From an uncultured Clostridium sp. (GTDB taxonomy: Bacteria > Bacillota > Clostridia > TANB77 > CAG-508): a DNA stretch of 36,903 nt. The translations under genes and the position numbers were made by a program. The stretch covers positions 1 to 36,903 of the forward strand of contig CANOVB010000014.1 of assembly GCA_947570695.1 (NCBI GenBank). Direction: 5' to 3'. The notes below the pieces were generated by a model. The model did not search any database. It was not told the origin of the DNA and saw only the letters and a list, made by a program, of their open reading frames with translations. Positions 19,008 to 25,705 of this stretch are shown here, piece after piece (within the stretch, counting starts at the first letter, position 1; each line of letters begins with the position of its first letter).

Positions 19008-19670
19008 ATGAATAAAGAATTATTAAATTATATAAAACAAAATATTTTTCCAGAGTATGAAAAATATTATTCTCATGGGATGATTCATATATCTAATGTA
19101 ATAAAAAACTCATTAGAAATTGGAAAAGAATATAACCTAGATGAAGATATGTCTTACACAATCGCTGCATATCATGATTTAGGTCTTAAAGTAGATAGGA
19201 AAAATCATGAAATAGAATCTGGAAAAATTTTTGATAAGGATTTAGAGCTAAAGAAATACTTTACTGATGAACAATTAGAAATTATGAAAGAAGCTATTGA
19301 AGATCATAGAGGTTCAAGAAAAGAACCACCTAGAAATATTTATGGAAAAGTTTTGTCAGATTCTGATAGAGATTTTGATATAGAACTGCTTGCAAAAAGA
19401 CAACTTGCAACTTCAATTAAAAATTTTTCTGAATATACAGAATTTGAACAACATTTTGAAAATTGTTATAACTATTTATCAAAAAGAATAACAACTTCTG
19501 GACATTTTAATTTATGGACAAACAATAAAATATTACTTGAAAAAAGGAATAAATTTGAGCAAGATTTTTTCAACAAAGAATATACAAAATCAGTTTATGA
19601 ACAGGAATTTAATAGAATATCTTCAGATGGAACTATAGAAAAAATAAAAAATTATTATATAGATTATTAG
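19008..19670 (+). CDS. HD-domain phosphohydrolase
   Basis: The 220 aa protein has the metal-binding HD pattern: a first His in the YYSHGMIHISNV segment (about residue 23-27), HD in AAYHDLG (about 56-57), a later His in DHRGSR (about 103) and Asp in LSDSDRD (about 120). Such proteins hydrolyse phosphate esters of nucleotides or related small molecules; the substrate is not evident. The RBS AGAAGGAAA lies slightly far from the ATG at 19008. It is a single gene with its own promoter, and the tRNA-Gly with unusual anticodon follows 77 bases later. Confidence 0.85.
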   Translation: MNKELLNYIKQNIFPEYEKYYSHGMIHISNVIKNSLEIGKEYNLDEDMSYTIAAYHDLGLKVDRKNHEIESGKIFDKDLELKKYFTDEQLEIMKEAIEDHRGSRKEPPRNIYGKVLSDSDRDFDIELLAKRQLATSIKNFSEYTEFEQHFENCYNYLSKRITTSGHFNLWTNNKILLEKRNKFEQDFFNKEYTKSVYEQEFNRISSDGTIEKIKNYYIDY

Positions 19671-19702
19671 GTTAAAAATAAATGTTATCAATATTATTTA
19701 TA

Positions 19703-19731
19703 TTGAAAAGCATTTCTACATATAGTATAAT
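19703..19731 (+). promoter_or_regulatory. Promoter of the abnormal tRNA-Gly
   Basis: TTGAAA (19703-19708) and a perfect TATAAT (19726-19731) with a 17-base spacer lie 16 bases before the tRNA. The gene is therefore likely to be expressed, not a decayed copy. Confidence 0.75.
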
Positions 19732-19747
19732 GCACTTAAATACAAAT

Positions 19748-19821
19748 GCGGGTATAATTTAATGGTAGAATGTCATGCTTCCGACCTGACAGTCTGGGTT
19801 CAATTCCCAGTACCCGCTCCA
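19748..19821 (+). tRNA. Variant tRNA-Gly, candidate quadruplet anticodon UCCG
   Basis: Acceptor GCGGGTA/TACCCGC is perfect, the D arm and T arm (CTGGG/CCCAG) are intact and CCA is encoded. The anticodon arm is TCATG-CTTCCGA-CCTGA. Read as a triplet it is UCC (Gly), but position 37 is G, not A as in the normal tRNA-Gly at 17734, so UCCG (19780-19783) can pair with CGGA over four bases. Drawn with a seven-base loop the stem has a U30-C40 mismatch; bulging U30 and pairing G31 with C40 gives an eight-base loop, C-U-UCCG-A-C, the layout of known quadruplet-decoding suppressor tRNAs. Four in-frame CGGN sites in this window need exactly this activity. It may also be the prophage attachment site. Ordinary tRNA-Gly(UCC) function is the conservative reading. 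Confidence 0.93.
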
Positions 19822-19865
19822 TAAAATTATGTTTTATTAAATTTTATAAATTATTATTATTTTTC

Positions 19866-19890
19866 AAAAAGGCTTGAAATCAAGCTTTTT
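19866..19890 (+). terminator. Terminator after the variant tRNA-Gly
   Basis: AAAAAGGCTTGA and TCAAGCTTTTT pair with one bulge and end in a T-run. It defines a single-gene tRNA transcript. If the tRNA is the attachment site, this terminator may be prophage DNA. Confidence 0.75.
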
Positions 19891-19942
19891 ATTTATTTAC
19901 TATTTTATTAAATCTTATATTTTTTTATTATTTTATTAAAAA

Positions 19943-20006
19943 ATTACATTAAAATTACATTAAAAAGGCAAAAAATAATTACATTAAATTTTTTTAATGT
20001 AATTAT
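19943..20006. repeat. TTACATTAAA repeats and 14-bp hairpin at the integrase end
   Basis: ATTACATTAAA occurs three times in direct orientation, and the last copy is part of a perfect inverted repeat, ATAATTACATTAAA (19975-19988) with TTTAATGTAATTAT (19993-20006) and a four-base loop. The hairpin ends about 30 bases from the integrase stop and could terminate the leftward transcript. Repeats at this position, between a tRNA and an integrase gene, fit arm-type integrase or excisionase sites of the attachment region. Confidence 0.55.
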
Positions 20007-20036
20007 TGGGTGTAATTCTTGATATAACTTGATTTG

Positions 20037-21425
20037 TTAGATTATCAATTTTACTTTTTTATAGTAATCTCTTGAATTTTTTAATTGATTATTTCTATAT
20101 TTTGTAAGAATGTGTCCATATGTTTCTTTTATTTGTCGATCGTCAGAATGGCCAAGAATATCAGCAATAACCATCAAGTCCATACCAGCCTCTATCATTC
20201 TAGTAGTTGCAGTATGTCTACACATATGTATATGACATCCTGTTTCTAAATCTAATTTTACGCCAGCTTCTCTACAAACCCTTTTAAATATATTAGTAAT
20301 AGAACGATGATCAATATATGAACCATCTAATTGACAAAATAAAAGATTTTTTCTATTGTGTAGAATAGTTTTCGAATGATTTATTTGTTCTTCTACACAG
20401 AATAACATTAATCTTTCATCAAATATATCAAATGGTACAAACCTTTCATCAATTAATCCTTGTTCTATTTTCTTTCTTCCAGTTTTGGTAGTTTTTCCAA
20501 TAACCACTTTTCCATTTTCTTTTGTTAAAGTATTTTTTATTATAAAGCCTTTATTAATTAAATCAATATTTTCTCTTATAAGTGCTCCTAGTTCTCCTAT
20601 TCGAGCCGCAGAGAGTAATGCACAAATAAACAAATTTTTTAAAGTAGTAGTATCATAATTACAACGATAATTTTTAACAATACTATTAGATAATATATAT
20701 TTCATTAATTTTTGTTGTTCTTCAATTTCAAAAGCTTGTACACGTTTTTTTTGTTGTAATGATACTGGAACAGTTATTCTTAGCATAGGATTATCAGGAT
20801 ATGATATTATTTTATCAAGAACACATTGCATAAAAGCAGTATTTAGCTTGATTTTTATTTTTTCTATTTCTCCTTGAGAAAGATGTCTAATAGAATTTAA
20901 AAAGTTATTTATATCTTGATATGTAACTTTTTGGACAGGTTTATTAAGTGCAGCATAATTTTCTATGTACCTGTAATGATATTTGTCTTTATCAACAGTA
21001 GCTGCACTTATTTTTCCTGATTCAAACTTTTGCTTATTTATCTTTCTACATACTTCAATTATAGTAATATTATTTCTTTTTACATAAGAGCTTGTTTGAA
21101 TTTGTGCTTCTGTTTCTTTCTTTTTAGACACAACATCTTTTCTTTTTTTGGAAGTGGCAATAGTAGTTTGTTTTCCTTCTATTGTTATTTGAGCTTGATT
21201 TCTTTCATAACAATAGAATCTATCACAATATTTTAGACATTCTATTTTACATTCTTCACATTTTATACATTTATCATATCCAATTCGGTTGTTACAGGCG
21301 GTTCTATCTGTACACTTCTTACAAATTGAACATAGTTCTGGTAAAAAATTTTTTCTCTTTTGTTTAGCGACTGTACTATAAATACAACCTTCTCCGTTTG
21401 TATTACGAGTTATTTTTTTTCTCAT
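20037..21425 (-). CDS. Phage tyrosine recombinase (integrase)
   Basis: This 462 aa enzyme integrates and excises the prophage. The N-terminus is unusual: residues ~33-75 are rich in Cys (CSICKKC, CIKCEEC, CLKYC) and look like a zinc-binding region. A SAM-like core-binding domain (~120-225) follows, then the catalytic domain with Arg275 (AARIGE), the HxxRH box (His400, Arg403), His426 (GHS) and the nucleophile Tyr436 (ETYGH). All catalytic residues are present. The ATG follows AAGGAG on the minus strand. It reads toward the variant tRNA-Gly, the usual layout for a tRNA-targeting integrase. Confidence 0.95.
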   Translation of the reverse strand: MRKKITRNTNGEGCIYSTVAKQKRKNFLPELCSICKKCTDRTACNNRIGYDKCIKCEECKIECLKYCDRFYCYERNQAQITIEGKQTTIATSKKRKDVVSKKKETEAQIQTSSYVKRNNITIIEVCRKINKQKFESGKISAATVDKDKYHYRYIENYAALNKPVQKVTYQDINNFLNSIRHLSQGEIEKIKIKLNTAFMQCVLDKIISYPDNPMLRITVPVSLQQKKRVQAFEIEEQQKLMKYILSNSIVKNYRCNYDTTTLKNLFICALLSAARIGELGALIRENIDLINKGFIIKNTLTKENGKVVIGKTTKTGRKKIEQGLIDERFVPFDIFDERLMLFCVEEQINHSKTILHNRKNLLFCQLDGSYIDHRSITNIFKRVCREAGVKLDLETGCHIHMCRHTATTRMIEAGMDLMVIADILGHSDDRQIKETYGHILTKYRNNQLKNSRDYYKKVKLII

Positions 21426-21478
21426 AAAAAATCTCCTTTCAATTGTACAAAAAACACTTGAAAAGAGAATGCAAATCA

Positions 21479-21507
21479 GATATAATTAATTTGCAAAAGC
21501 TTTTCAA
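21479..21507 (-). promoter_or_regulatory. Possible integrase promoter
   Basis: On the minus strand TTGAAA (21502-21507) and TATATC (21479-21484) are 17 bases apart. A palindrome-like AAAAGCTTTT lies in the -35 region. It is a moderate match only. Confidence 0.4.
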
Positions 21508-21521
21508 AGTTTTTGTTAGTA

Positions 21522-21562
21522 GGGTAATGTGTGATGTTCCGCAAAAATGTAACACATTATCC
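21522..21562. repeat. Inverted repeat after the zinc-ribbon gene
   Basis: GGGTAATGTGT (21522-21532) and ACACATTATCC (21552-21562) pair with a single G-U over 11 positions, 19-base loop. It lies 25 bases downstream of the leftward gene at 21587 and may end or attenuate that transcript. The loop contains a 15-base string also found inverted at 23095. Confidence 0.45.
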
Positions 21563-21586
21563 TTTCTTATTATTTTTTATAAATTA

Positions 21587-22024
21587 TTATATTTTTTCAA
21601 AAACTAAAGTTGCTTGAATTCTATCTCCTCCCATAAGACCTTTGCTACCTGATGAAGTTGTAGATATTGTATGTAATTTATAACCTTTTGAAGCTTGTTT
21701 ATTTATTATTTCTTCTAATTCAGTTAAATTTGCTGATCCTGTACCAATAAATTTTTCTTTAAGTACAACTTGTAAAACAACATAATTTGGCATAACTATA
21801 TCTCCTTTCTTTATTTGGTTAACTTTTGAATTGTTGTTACAACAAATACTTCGTAATTCCTCAATGCTTTTTTGTGCAATGTTTGTAAGTAAAATATGAG
21901 CAGCAGAAATTTGTTCTGCACAATTTTTACATATATGTTGTCCATTGTATTTAGCAATAACTTTTTCAAATACATTAGTAGATTTTTCACATATAGGACA
22001 TTGTTCTGATTTTATAATTCCCAT
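21587..22024 (-). CDS. Zinc-ribbon plus DUF4177-like protein
   Basis: The 145 aa protein begins with a CPIC...CKNC zinc-ribbon-like module (DUF4428-type, residues ~8-40), then a linker, and ends with a ~60-residue alpha/beta domain, MPNYVVLQVVLKEKFIG, resembling DUF4177, which often follows such ribbons in phages. ATG 22024 is used; the GTG twelve bases upstream overlaps AGGAGGTG and cannot be a start. It is downstream of and in the same operon as the repressor (15 bases apart), so it is a lysogen-expressed gene. Its function is not known. Confidence 0.8.
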   Translation of the reverse strand: MGIIKSEQCPICEKSTNVFEKVIAKYNGQHICKNCAEQISAAHILLTNIAQKSIEELRSICCNNNSKVNQIKKGDIVMPNYVVLQVVLKEKFIGTGSANLTELEEIINKQASKGYKLHTISTTSSGSKGLMGGDRIQATLVFEKI

Positions 22025-22039
22025 AATTAATTTCACCTC

Positions 22040-22657
22040 CTATTTAAAAGCACTATTGTTTTCTACTCGTACAACTTTGCCCAAGATTTCTAAATCTTCA
22101 AAATTAAAATCATATTGAGTAGGGAAGTTCCACATATTCATAGCTTGTAATTCTACATGTCCGTTATCAGATTTGATTATTTTACGAATAATTGGATTTC
22201 CATTTTTTATTTTCAATAAATAAGTCTTTCCATTAGAAAATTCAGTATATTTTTTTATTATTGCAATATCTCCAACATCAAGAAGAGGAGCCATAGAACT
22301 ATCTGAAGCATATATTGCAAAGTAATTTGTTGGATTATCTTCAGCAATATCTGTTCTATATGAATAAGGAATCGTTTGAATAATTTCATTAGTAGAAAGA
22401 TTTATCACATTTATTTCTGTAAGTTTTGATTTTCCATAGTTTTTATCTATTGGAACATTATAACCCATCAACCAAACTTCATTAGTATCTAAAGCTTCAG
22501 CTAATATTGATAATTTATCTTGTCTAGCAAATGCTTTGCCTTTTAGATACTTATTTATTAAACCACTACTTAATTTGGTTTTTTCACATAATTCAACTTG
22601 TTTCATATTTCTTATATCTAATATTTTATTTAATCTATTAGCAAATGTATCTTCCAA
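22040..22657 (-). CDS. CI-like repressor, XRE HTH plus S24 peptidase-like domain
   Basis: An N-terminal XRE helix-turn-helix (residues ~5-60, MKQVELCEKTKLSSGLINKY) is joined to a C-terminal LexA/CI-like domain with the Ser-Asp-Ser-Ser-Met loop (catalytic Ser near 117-118) and a Lys in the IIRKI strand. This is the presumed lysogeny repressor and may self-cleave or act by dimerisation; no clear Ala-Gly cleavage site is visible. TTG 22657 is the likely start, eight bases after AGGAGG; the GTG at 22666 overlaps that RBS. It is transcribed away from the early genes and faces operators with palindrome TGAATTAAATTCA. Confidence 0.92.
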   Translation of the reverse strand: MEDTFANRLNKILDIRNMKQVELCEKTKLSSGLINKYLKGKAFARQDKLSILAEALDTNEVWLMGYNVPIDKNYGKSKLTEINVINLSTNEIIQTIPYSYRTDIAEDNPTNYFAIYASDSSMAPLLDVGDIAIIKKYTEFSNGKTYLLKIKNGNPIIRKIIKSDNGHVELQAMNMWNFPTQYDFNFEDLEILGKVVRVENNSAFK

Positions 22658-22682
22658 ATTATACACCTCCTATAACATCTCT

Positions 22683-22711
22683 ATTATAAAGAAAAACTTA
22701 ATAAAAGTCAA
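22683..22711 (-). promoter_or_regulatory. Leftward repressor promoter
   Basis: On the minus strand TTGACT (22706-22711) and TATAAT (22683-22688) have a 17-base spacer. It should drive the repressor and the zinc-ribbon gene. Confidence 0.8.
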
Positions 22712-22738
22712 TAAAATTTAAACGAAAATAAAAAAAAC

Positions 22739-22751
22739 TGAAAAAAATTCA
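22739..22751. promoter_or_regulatory. Putative repressor operator O1
   Basis: TGAAAAAAATTCA has the half-sites TGAA and TTCA of the perfect copies at 22799 and 23043 with a degenerate centre. It lies between the two divergent promoters, upstream of the rightward -35. Confidence 0.5.
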
Positions 22752-22760
22752 AAAAACATA

Positions 22761-22789
22761 TTGACAAAATAAAAAGGCTAATATATTAT
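22761..22789 (+). promoter_or_regulatory. Rightward early promoter
   Basis: TTGACA (22761-22766) and TATTAT (22784-22789) with a 17-base spacer precede the Cro-like gene. The operator at 22799 starts 10 bases after the -10. Confidence 0.8.
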
Positions 22790-22798
22790 AGTGAAAAC

Positions 22799-22811
22799 TG
22801 AATTAAATTCA
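22799..22811. promoter_or_regulatory. Putative repressor operator O2
   Basis: TGAATTAAATTCA is a perfect 13-base palindrome placed at the start of the early transcript, where bound repressor would block the rightward promoter. Its centre is 60 bases from O1. Confidence 0.6.
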
Positions 22812-22833
22812 ATAAAAGAAAGGAGGAAATGAA

Positions 22834-23064
22834 ATGCCAGACTATTCTAAATTAAGGGGAAGAATCAAAGAAAAAAATTATTCAGAAAAAGAATTTGCCA
22901 GTTTAATAGGAATGTCAGCACCAACCCTTAGTGGAAAATTTAAAGGTACATCTTTTTTTGACACAGAAGAGATAAAAAAAGCAGCAAGAGTGCTAGAAAT
23001 ACCAGAAAGCGATATTTACAGTTATTTTTTTGAAGAAAAAACTGAATTAAATTCAGAGAAATAA
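22834..23064 (+). CDS. Cro-like HTH protein (DUF739 type)
   Basis: The 76 aa protein is a single helix-turn-helix (SEKEFASLIGMSAPTLSGKF, residues ~17-36) of the DUF739/XRE phage type. It is the first gene of the rightward early transcript and the likely antagonist of the CI-like repressor. The RBS AAGGAGG is strong. The last codons (TELNSEK) contain a third copy of the operator palindrome at 23043. Confidence 0.9.
   Translation: MPDYSKLRGRIKEKNYSEKEFASLIGMSAPTLSGKFKGTSFFDTEEIKKAARVLEIPESDIYSYFFEEKTELNSEK
23043..23055. promoter_or_regulatory. Putative repressor operator O3 inside the Cro-like gene
   Basis: TGAATTAAATTCA repeats O2 exactly, within the final codons of the Cro-like gene. It lies 244 bases from O2. 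A role in DNA looping or in blocking elongation is inferred from the identity only. Confidence 0.5.
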
Positions 23065-23076
23065 AAGGGAGGGTAT

Positions 23077-23151
23077 ATGAAAAAATTAAAAAAGGCGGAA
23101 CATCACACAAAATTCAAGGTGAAAAAAGATAAATCGAAAATCGCAGTCTAA
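23077..23151 (+). CDS. Very small basic peptide
   Basis: ATG 23077 follows GGGAGGG and encodes a 24 aa Lys-rich peptide (MKKLKKAEHHTKFKVKK and seven more residues). It sits between the Cro-like and excisionase-like genes in the same transcript. It may be a real micropeptide or a leader; the good RBS is the only support. It contains the 15-base string found inverted near 21528. Confidence 0.45.
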   Translation: MKKLKKAEHHTKFKVKKDKSKIAV

Positions 23152-23179
23152 CACAATTTATAGAAAGGAGGGGGATTAT

Positions 23180-23488
23180 ATGCCTAGAGTAAGAAAGAAA
23201 CCAACTTTGAAGTGGGATGATTTACCTGACATTGTTGGAGTAAACGAACTGATGGAAGTTTTAGGAATAGGAGAACCAGCGGTCAGAGACTTGTTTGAAG
23301 AGCCAAATTTTCCAAAGATAGATGGAATTGGAAGCACGAGAAAAGCAGAAAAAGAAGCAGTTAAACTTTTTTTACAAGGATTTAAGATTAAAGAAAATCC
23401 AAAAACAGGTTTGGAATATATGATTTTATTAGAATTAAGGAAATTAAATAATAATTTTGAAGAAATGAGGATAAGAACTAATGAATAA
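23180..23488 (+). CDS. Excisionase-like DNA-binding protein
   Basis: The 102 aa protein has a winged-helix/MerR-like pattern near residues 20-55 (VGVNELMEVLGIGEPAVRDL, then FPKIDGIG and RKAEKEAVKLFL), as in phage excisionases and HTH_17 proteins. A role in excision or early regulation is likely. The RBS is AGGAGGGGG. The stop overlaps the next start by 8 bases. Confidence 0.75.
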   Translation: MPRVRKKPTLKWDDLPDIVGVNELMEVLGIGEPAVRDLFEEPNFPKIDGIGSTRKAEKEAVKLFLQGFKIKENPKTGLEYMILLELRKLNNNFEEMRIRTNE

Positions 23489-23870
23489 GAAGTTAAAGAG
23501 TAGAAAAATTAAAAAGAAGTATTATGAAATATTTATAGAGATTATAACTTATATAATAATAGGATCGTTGTTTTACTGTATTTTAGATTATATTTTTACA
23601 CCAAAACATCCACAAGTTTCATATACGTTTAAAGATTACGAGATTAAAACTAATGAAAGATTATGGGATATAGCAGAAAGAGAAATTCAAAATAATTCTT
23701 ATTATGAAAATGAAGAAGTAAGACAAGTAATATATGAAATAGAACAAGATAACAACATAAATTCAAACAGAATAAAAGCAGGACAAGTTATAAAAATACG
23801 CATAAAAAAAGATGAATTATCTAACGTAACCGACCAAAGTTCAATAGATAACACATCTAACAGAAATTAA
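23481..23870 (+). CDS. Membrane-anchored LysM protein
   Basis: The 129 aa protein has a basic N-terminus, one membrane helix (~18-40) and a LysM-like domain (~48-108: YTFKDYEIKTNERLWDIAE and IKAGQVIKIRI), as in the YneA type of division suppressors. The LysM part should face the cell wall. Phages often carry such genes in the early region, perhaps to delay division. The C-terminal tail is Ser/Asn-rich. Confidence 0.75.
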   Translation: MNKKLKSRKIKKKYYEIFIEIITYIIIGSLFYCILDYIFTPKHPQVSYTFKDYEIKTNERLWDIAEREIQNNSYYENEEVRQVIYEIEQDNNINSNRIKAGQVIKIRIKKDELSNVTDQSSIDNTSNRN

Positions 23871-23882
23871 AACAAATGTTTA

Positions 23883-23918
23883 ACTCTTTTTATATTGTAT
23901 CACATTTATAAAAAGAGT
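23883..23918. repeat. 12-bp perfect inverted repeat
   Basis: ACTCTTTTTATA (23883-23894) and TATAAAAAGAGT (23907-23918) are separated by 12 bases in the gap between the LysM and Spo0A-like genes. It forms a stable hairpin but has no T-run, so it may be a partial terminator, an RNA-processing site or an operator. Confidence 0.5.
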
Positions 23919-23937
23919 GCAACTAGAAAGGAAAAAT

Positions 23938-24270
23938 ATGTTGACAGATATAGAACAATTAGAAAAAGAAGAAACAAAAAGGCTATTAAATGAATTTGGA
24001 ATGCCACAAAATTGGCTTGGAACAAAGTTTATTATAACAGCAATACCGTATGTAATAGATAAATTTTGTTCAGGAGAAAAATCAGTAATGAACGATTTAT
24101 ATAAATATGTTGCTAAAAAACATAAGACAACAAGTTCAAAAGTAGAATGTGCAATACGATATTTTCACGAGAATACTGATATAGCAAGTAAATTTAATAT
24201 TTCAAAAGTAACTAATCAAAGACTTATTTTATTAATTGCAAACAGAGTAATAGAAAAACTAAATATTTAG
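23938..24270 (+). CDS. Spo0A C-terminal-domain-like DNA-binding protein
   Basis: The 110 aa protein has the layout of the Spo0A effector domain without a receiver: LLNEFGMPQNWLGTKFI, a helical middle, then a KKHKTTSSKVECAIRYFHE segment matching the recognition-helix region (in Spo0A, ...NTTASRVERAIRHAIE). It may bind 0A-box-like DNA and tie phage genes to sporulation, or compete with the host Spo0A. I chose ATG 23938 with AGAAAGGAAA; an in-frame GTG at 23917 lies in the hairpin and lacks an RBS. Confidence 0.75.
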   Translation: MLTDIEQLEKEETKRLLNEFGMPQNWLGTKFIITAIPYVIDKFCSGEKSVMNDLYKYVAKKHKTTSSKVECAIRYFHENTDIASKFNISKVTNQRLILLIANRVIEKLNI

Positions 24271-24313
24271 TGTTTATTGTGAAACAACGGAAAACAACAG
24301 AAAGGGTATAAAA

Positions 24314-24757
24314 ATGAATTGTATTTTTTTAAGATGTAAACAGAAAAAAGGACTTAAATTTTTATATTGCAAAACAAAGAAAAAGAAAATTAGTTTTGAA
24401 GGATGTAAAAATTGTTCTTTAAAACAATTCAAAGTTTATAAAAAAATGAAAAACAAAAGTCAAAAATTAAAACAAGCAGAACAGAAACGATATAGTATTT
24501 TTACTTCTAATCTTAAAATATGCTTTATGTGTGATTTGGATGGAAAGCAAGTAAAGAAAGCAGATTTACATGAGGTGTATGGAGGAAGTAACAGACTACG
24601 AAGTATGCAAAATGGGTTAGTACTACCACTGTGTCGAAAATGTCATGATGACGAAGATACTATATTAAAACTAAGAAAAATATGTCAAGAAATTTATGAA
24701 TTGGATCATACAAGAGAAGATTTTATAAAACTAATTGGAATAAGCTATTTAAAATAG
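24314..24757 (+). CDS. HNH/Ref-like nuclease-type phage protein
   Basis: The 147 aa protein has an N-terminal Cys-rich basic part and a C-terminal HNH-like core: CFMCD (first Cys pair), DLHEVYGGSNR and LPLCRKCHDD. This resembles the phage Ref/HNH proteins that cut DNA during recombination. Gene position in the early module agrees. The catalytic His of the first strand is LHE; metal ligands are present but I cannot confirm activity. Confidence 0.65.
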   Translation: MNCIFLRCKQKKGLKFLYCKTKKKKISFEGCKNCSLKQFKVYKKMKNKSQKLKQAEQKRYSIFTSNLKICFMCDLDGKQVKKADLHEVYGGSNRLRSMQNGLVLPLCRKCHDDEDTILKLRKICQEIYELDHTREDFIKLIGISYLK

Positions 24758-24787
24758 AATTATTTTAAATGCAGAAAGGAAAAACAA

Positions 24788-25525
24788 ATGAGTAAGAATG
24801 GAGCTGAGATTGAAGAGTTTTATAATTTGCTATCGATCAAACCATTGCCAACGGGTGCAATTGCATTATGGCATGCCTTAAACTTTTTACAGACAAGGTA
24901 TCAAACTGAGTGGTTTACAGCAGCAAATCGAACTTTAGAATCATTCACAGGATTAAGCAGACAATCTATTAATGATAATAGAAACATTCTAAAACAAAAT
25001 GGATTGGCGGACTTTAAATCTAATGGAACAAAAGCATCATCTTATAAGTTGACTATGTCAAATAATTTACAAGTTACTTTACAAGATAATTTACAAAACA
25101 CTTTACAAAACAACTTACAAAATGCTTGCACATTAAATAAATTAAATTATATTAAACTTTTATCTTTATTTAAATTTTTAATAAAAGAAAAGGGAAATTT
25201 TGAAAATCTTACAGAAAAAGATAGAGTTGGAATTGTATCAACATTAGAAAGACTTGATTTATTTGCTAAAGATATAGATACTTTGAATGTTTTAGGAGAA
25301 GAGCAAAAGAATAATTATCTAATTATTTATTGGTGTATTAAAGAGCTTTATTTAAGCAGTTTTAAAGTCTATTTAAATGATATAGATGAACAATTTTTAA
25401 AAAATAAATATTTTAAAACTTTAGAAATGTTAAGCATAGAGAAAATTGACATAGAAACAGATATTCAAGATATTGTATGCTATTTTATCAAAACTCTTAA
25501 GCGAGAATACGAGGTGAAGAAATGA
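24788..25525 (+). CDS. Phage replication initiation-like protein
   Basis: The 245 aa protein starts with a winged-helix region (~1-90) containing TGAIALWHALNF, a segment typical of DnaD/O-like phage replication proteins, then a linker made of repeated N-N/T-L-Q units (about residues 92-115), then an unassigned helical domain. A role in recruiting the replisome is inferred from the N-terminus and position. The stop overlaps the next start (ATGA). Confidence 0.7.
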   Translation: MSKNGAEIEEFYNLLSIKPLPTGAIALWHALNFLQTRYQTEWFTAANRTLESFTGLSRQSINDNRNILKQNGLADFKSNGTKASSYKLTMSNNLQVTLQDNLQNTLQNNLQNACTLNKLNYIKLLSLFKFLIKEKGNFENLTEKDRVGIVSTLERLDLFAKDIDTLNVLGEEQKNNYLIIYWCIKELYLSSFKVYLNDIDEQFLKNKYFKTLEMLSIEKIDIETDIQDIVCYFIKTLKREYEVKK

Positions 25526-25692
25526 GCAAAGAAGAAGTAATAAAAAAATGGAGACTAGGATACTCTATAGATCAAATAGTAGATATGTCAGTAATAGTCG
25601 AAAAGACTAAGAAAGATAAAGAAGCTAGAGAAAAGGCTAGAAGATTAATCAAAAATAGAATTGAAAAAATTATTATAGAATATCAATCGTAA
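25522..25692 (+). CDS. Small hypothetical phage protein
   Basis: ATG 25522 overlaps the stop of the replication-like gene by four bases and has GAGGTGAAGAA as RBS. The 56 aa product starts MSKEEVIKKWRLGYSIDQIV, has an HTH-like start and a basic helical end. It is unknown; similar small proteins often follow DnaD-like genes. Confidence 0.7.
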   Translation: MSKEEVIKKWRLGYSIDQIVDMSVIVEKTKKDKEAREKARRLIKNRIEKIIIEYQS

Positions 25693-25705
25693 GAAAGGGG
25701 AAGAG

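Noticed and set aside
19748..19821. Variant tRNA-Gly as a simple pseudogene
   Set aside because: Acceptor, D and T arms are perfect, CCA is encoded and a good promoter and terminator flank it; the changes are limited to the anticodon arm.
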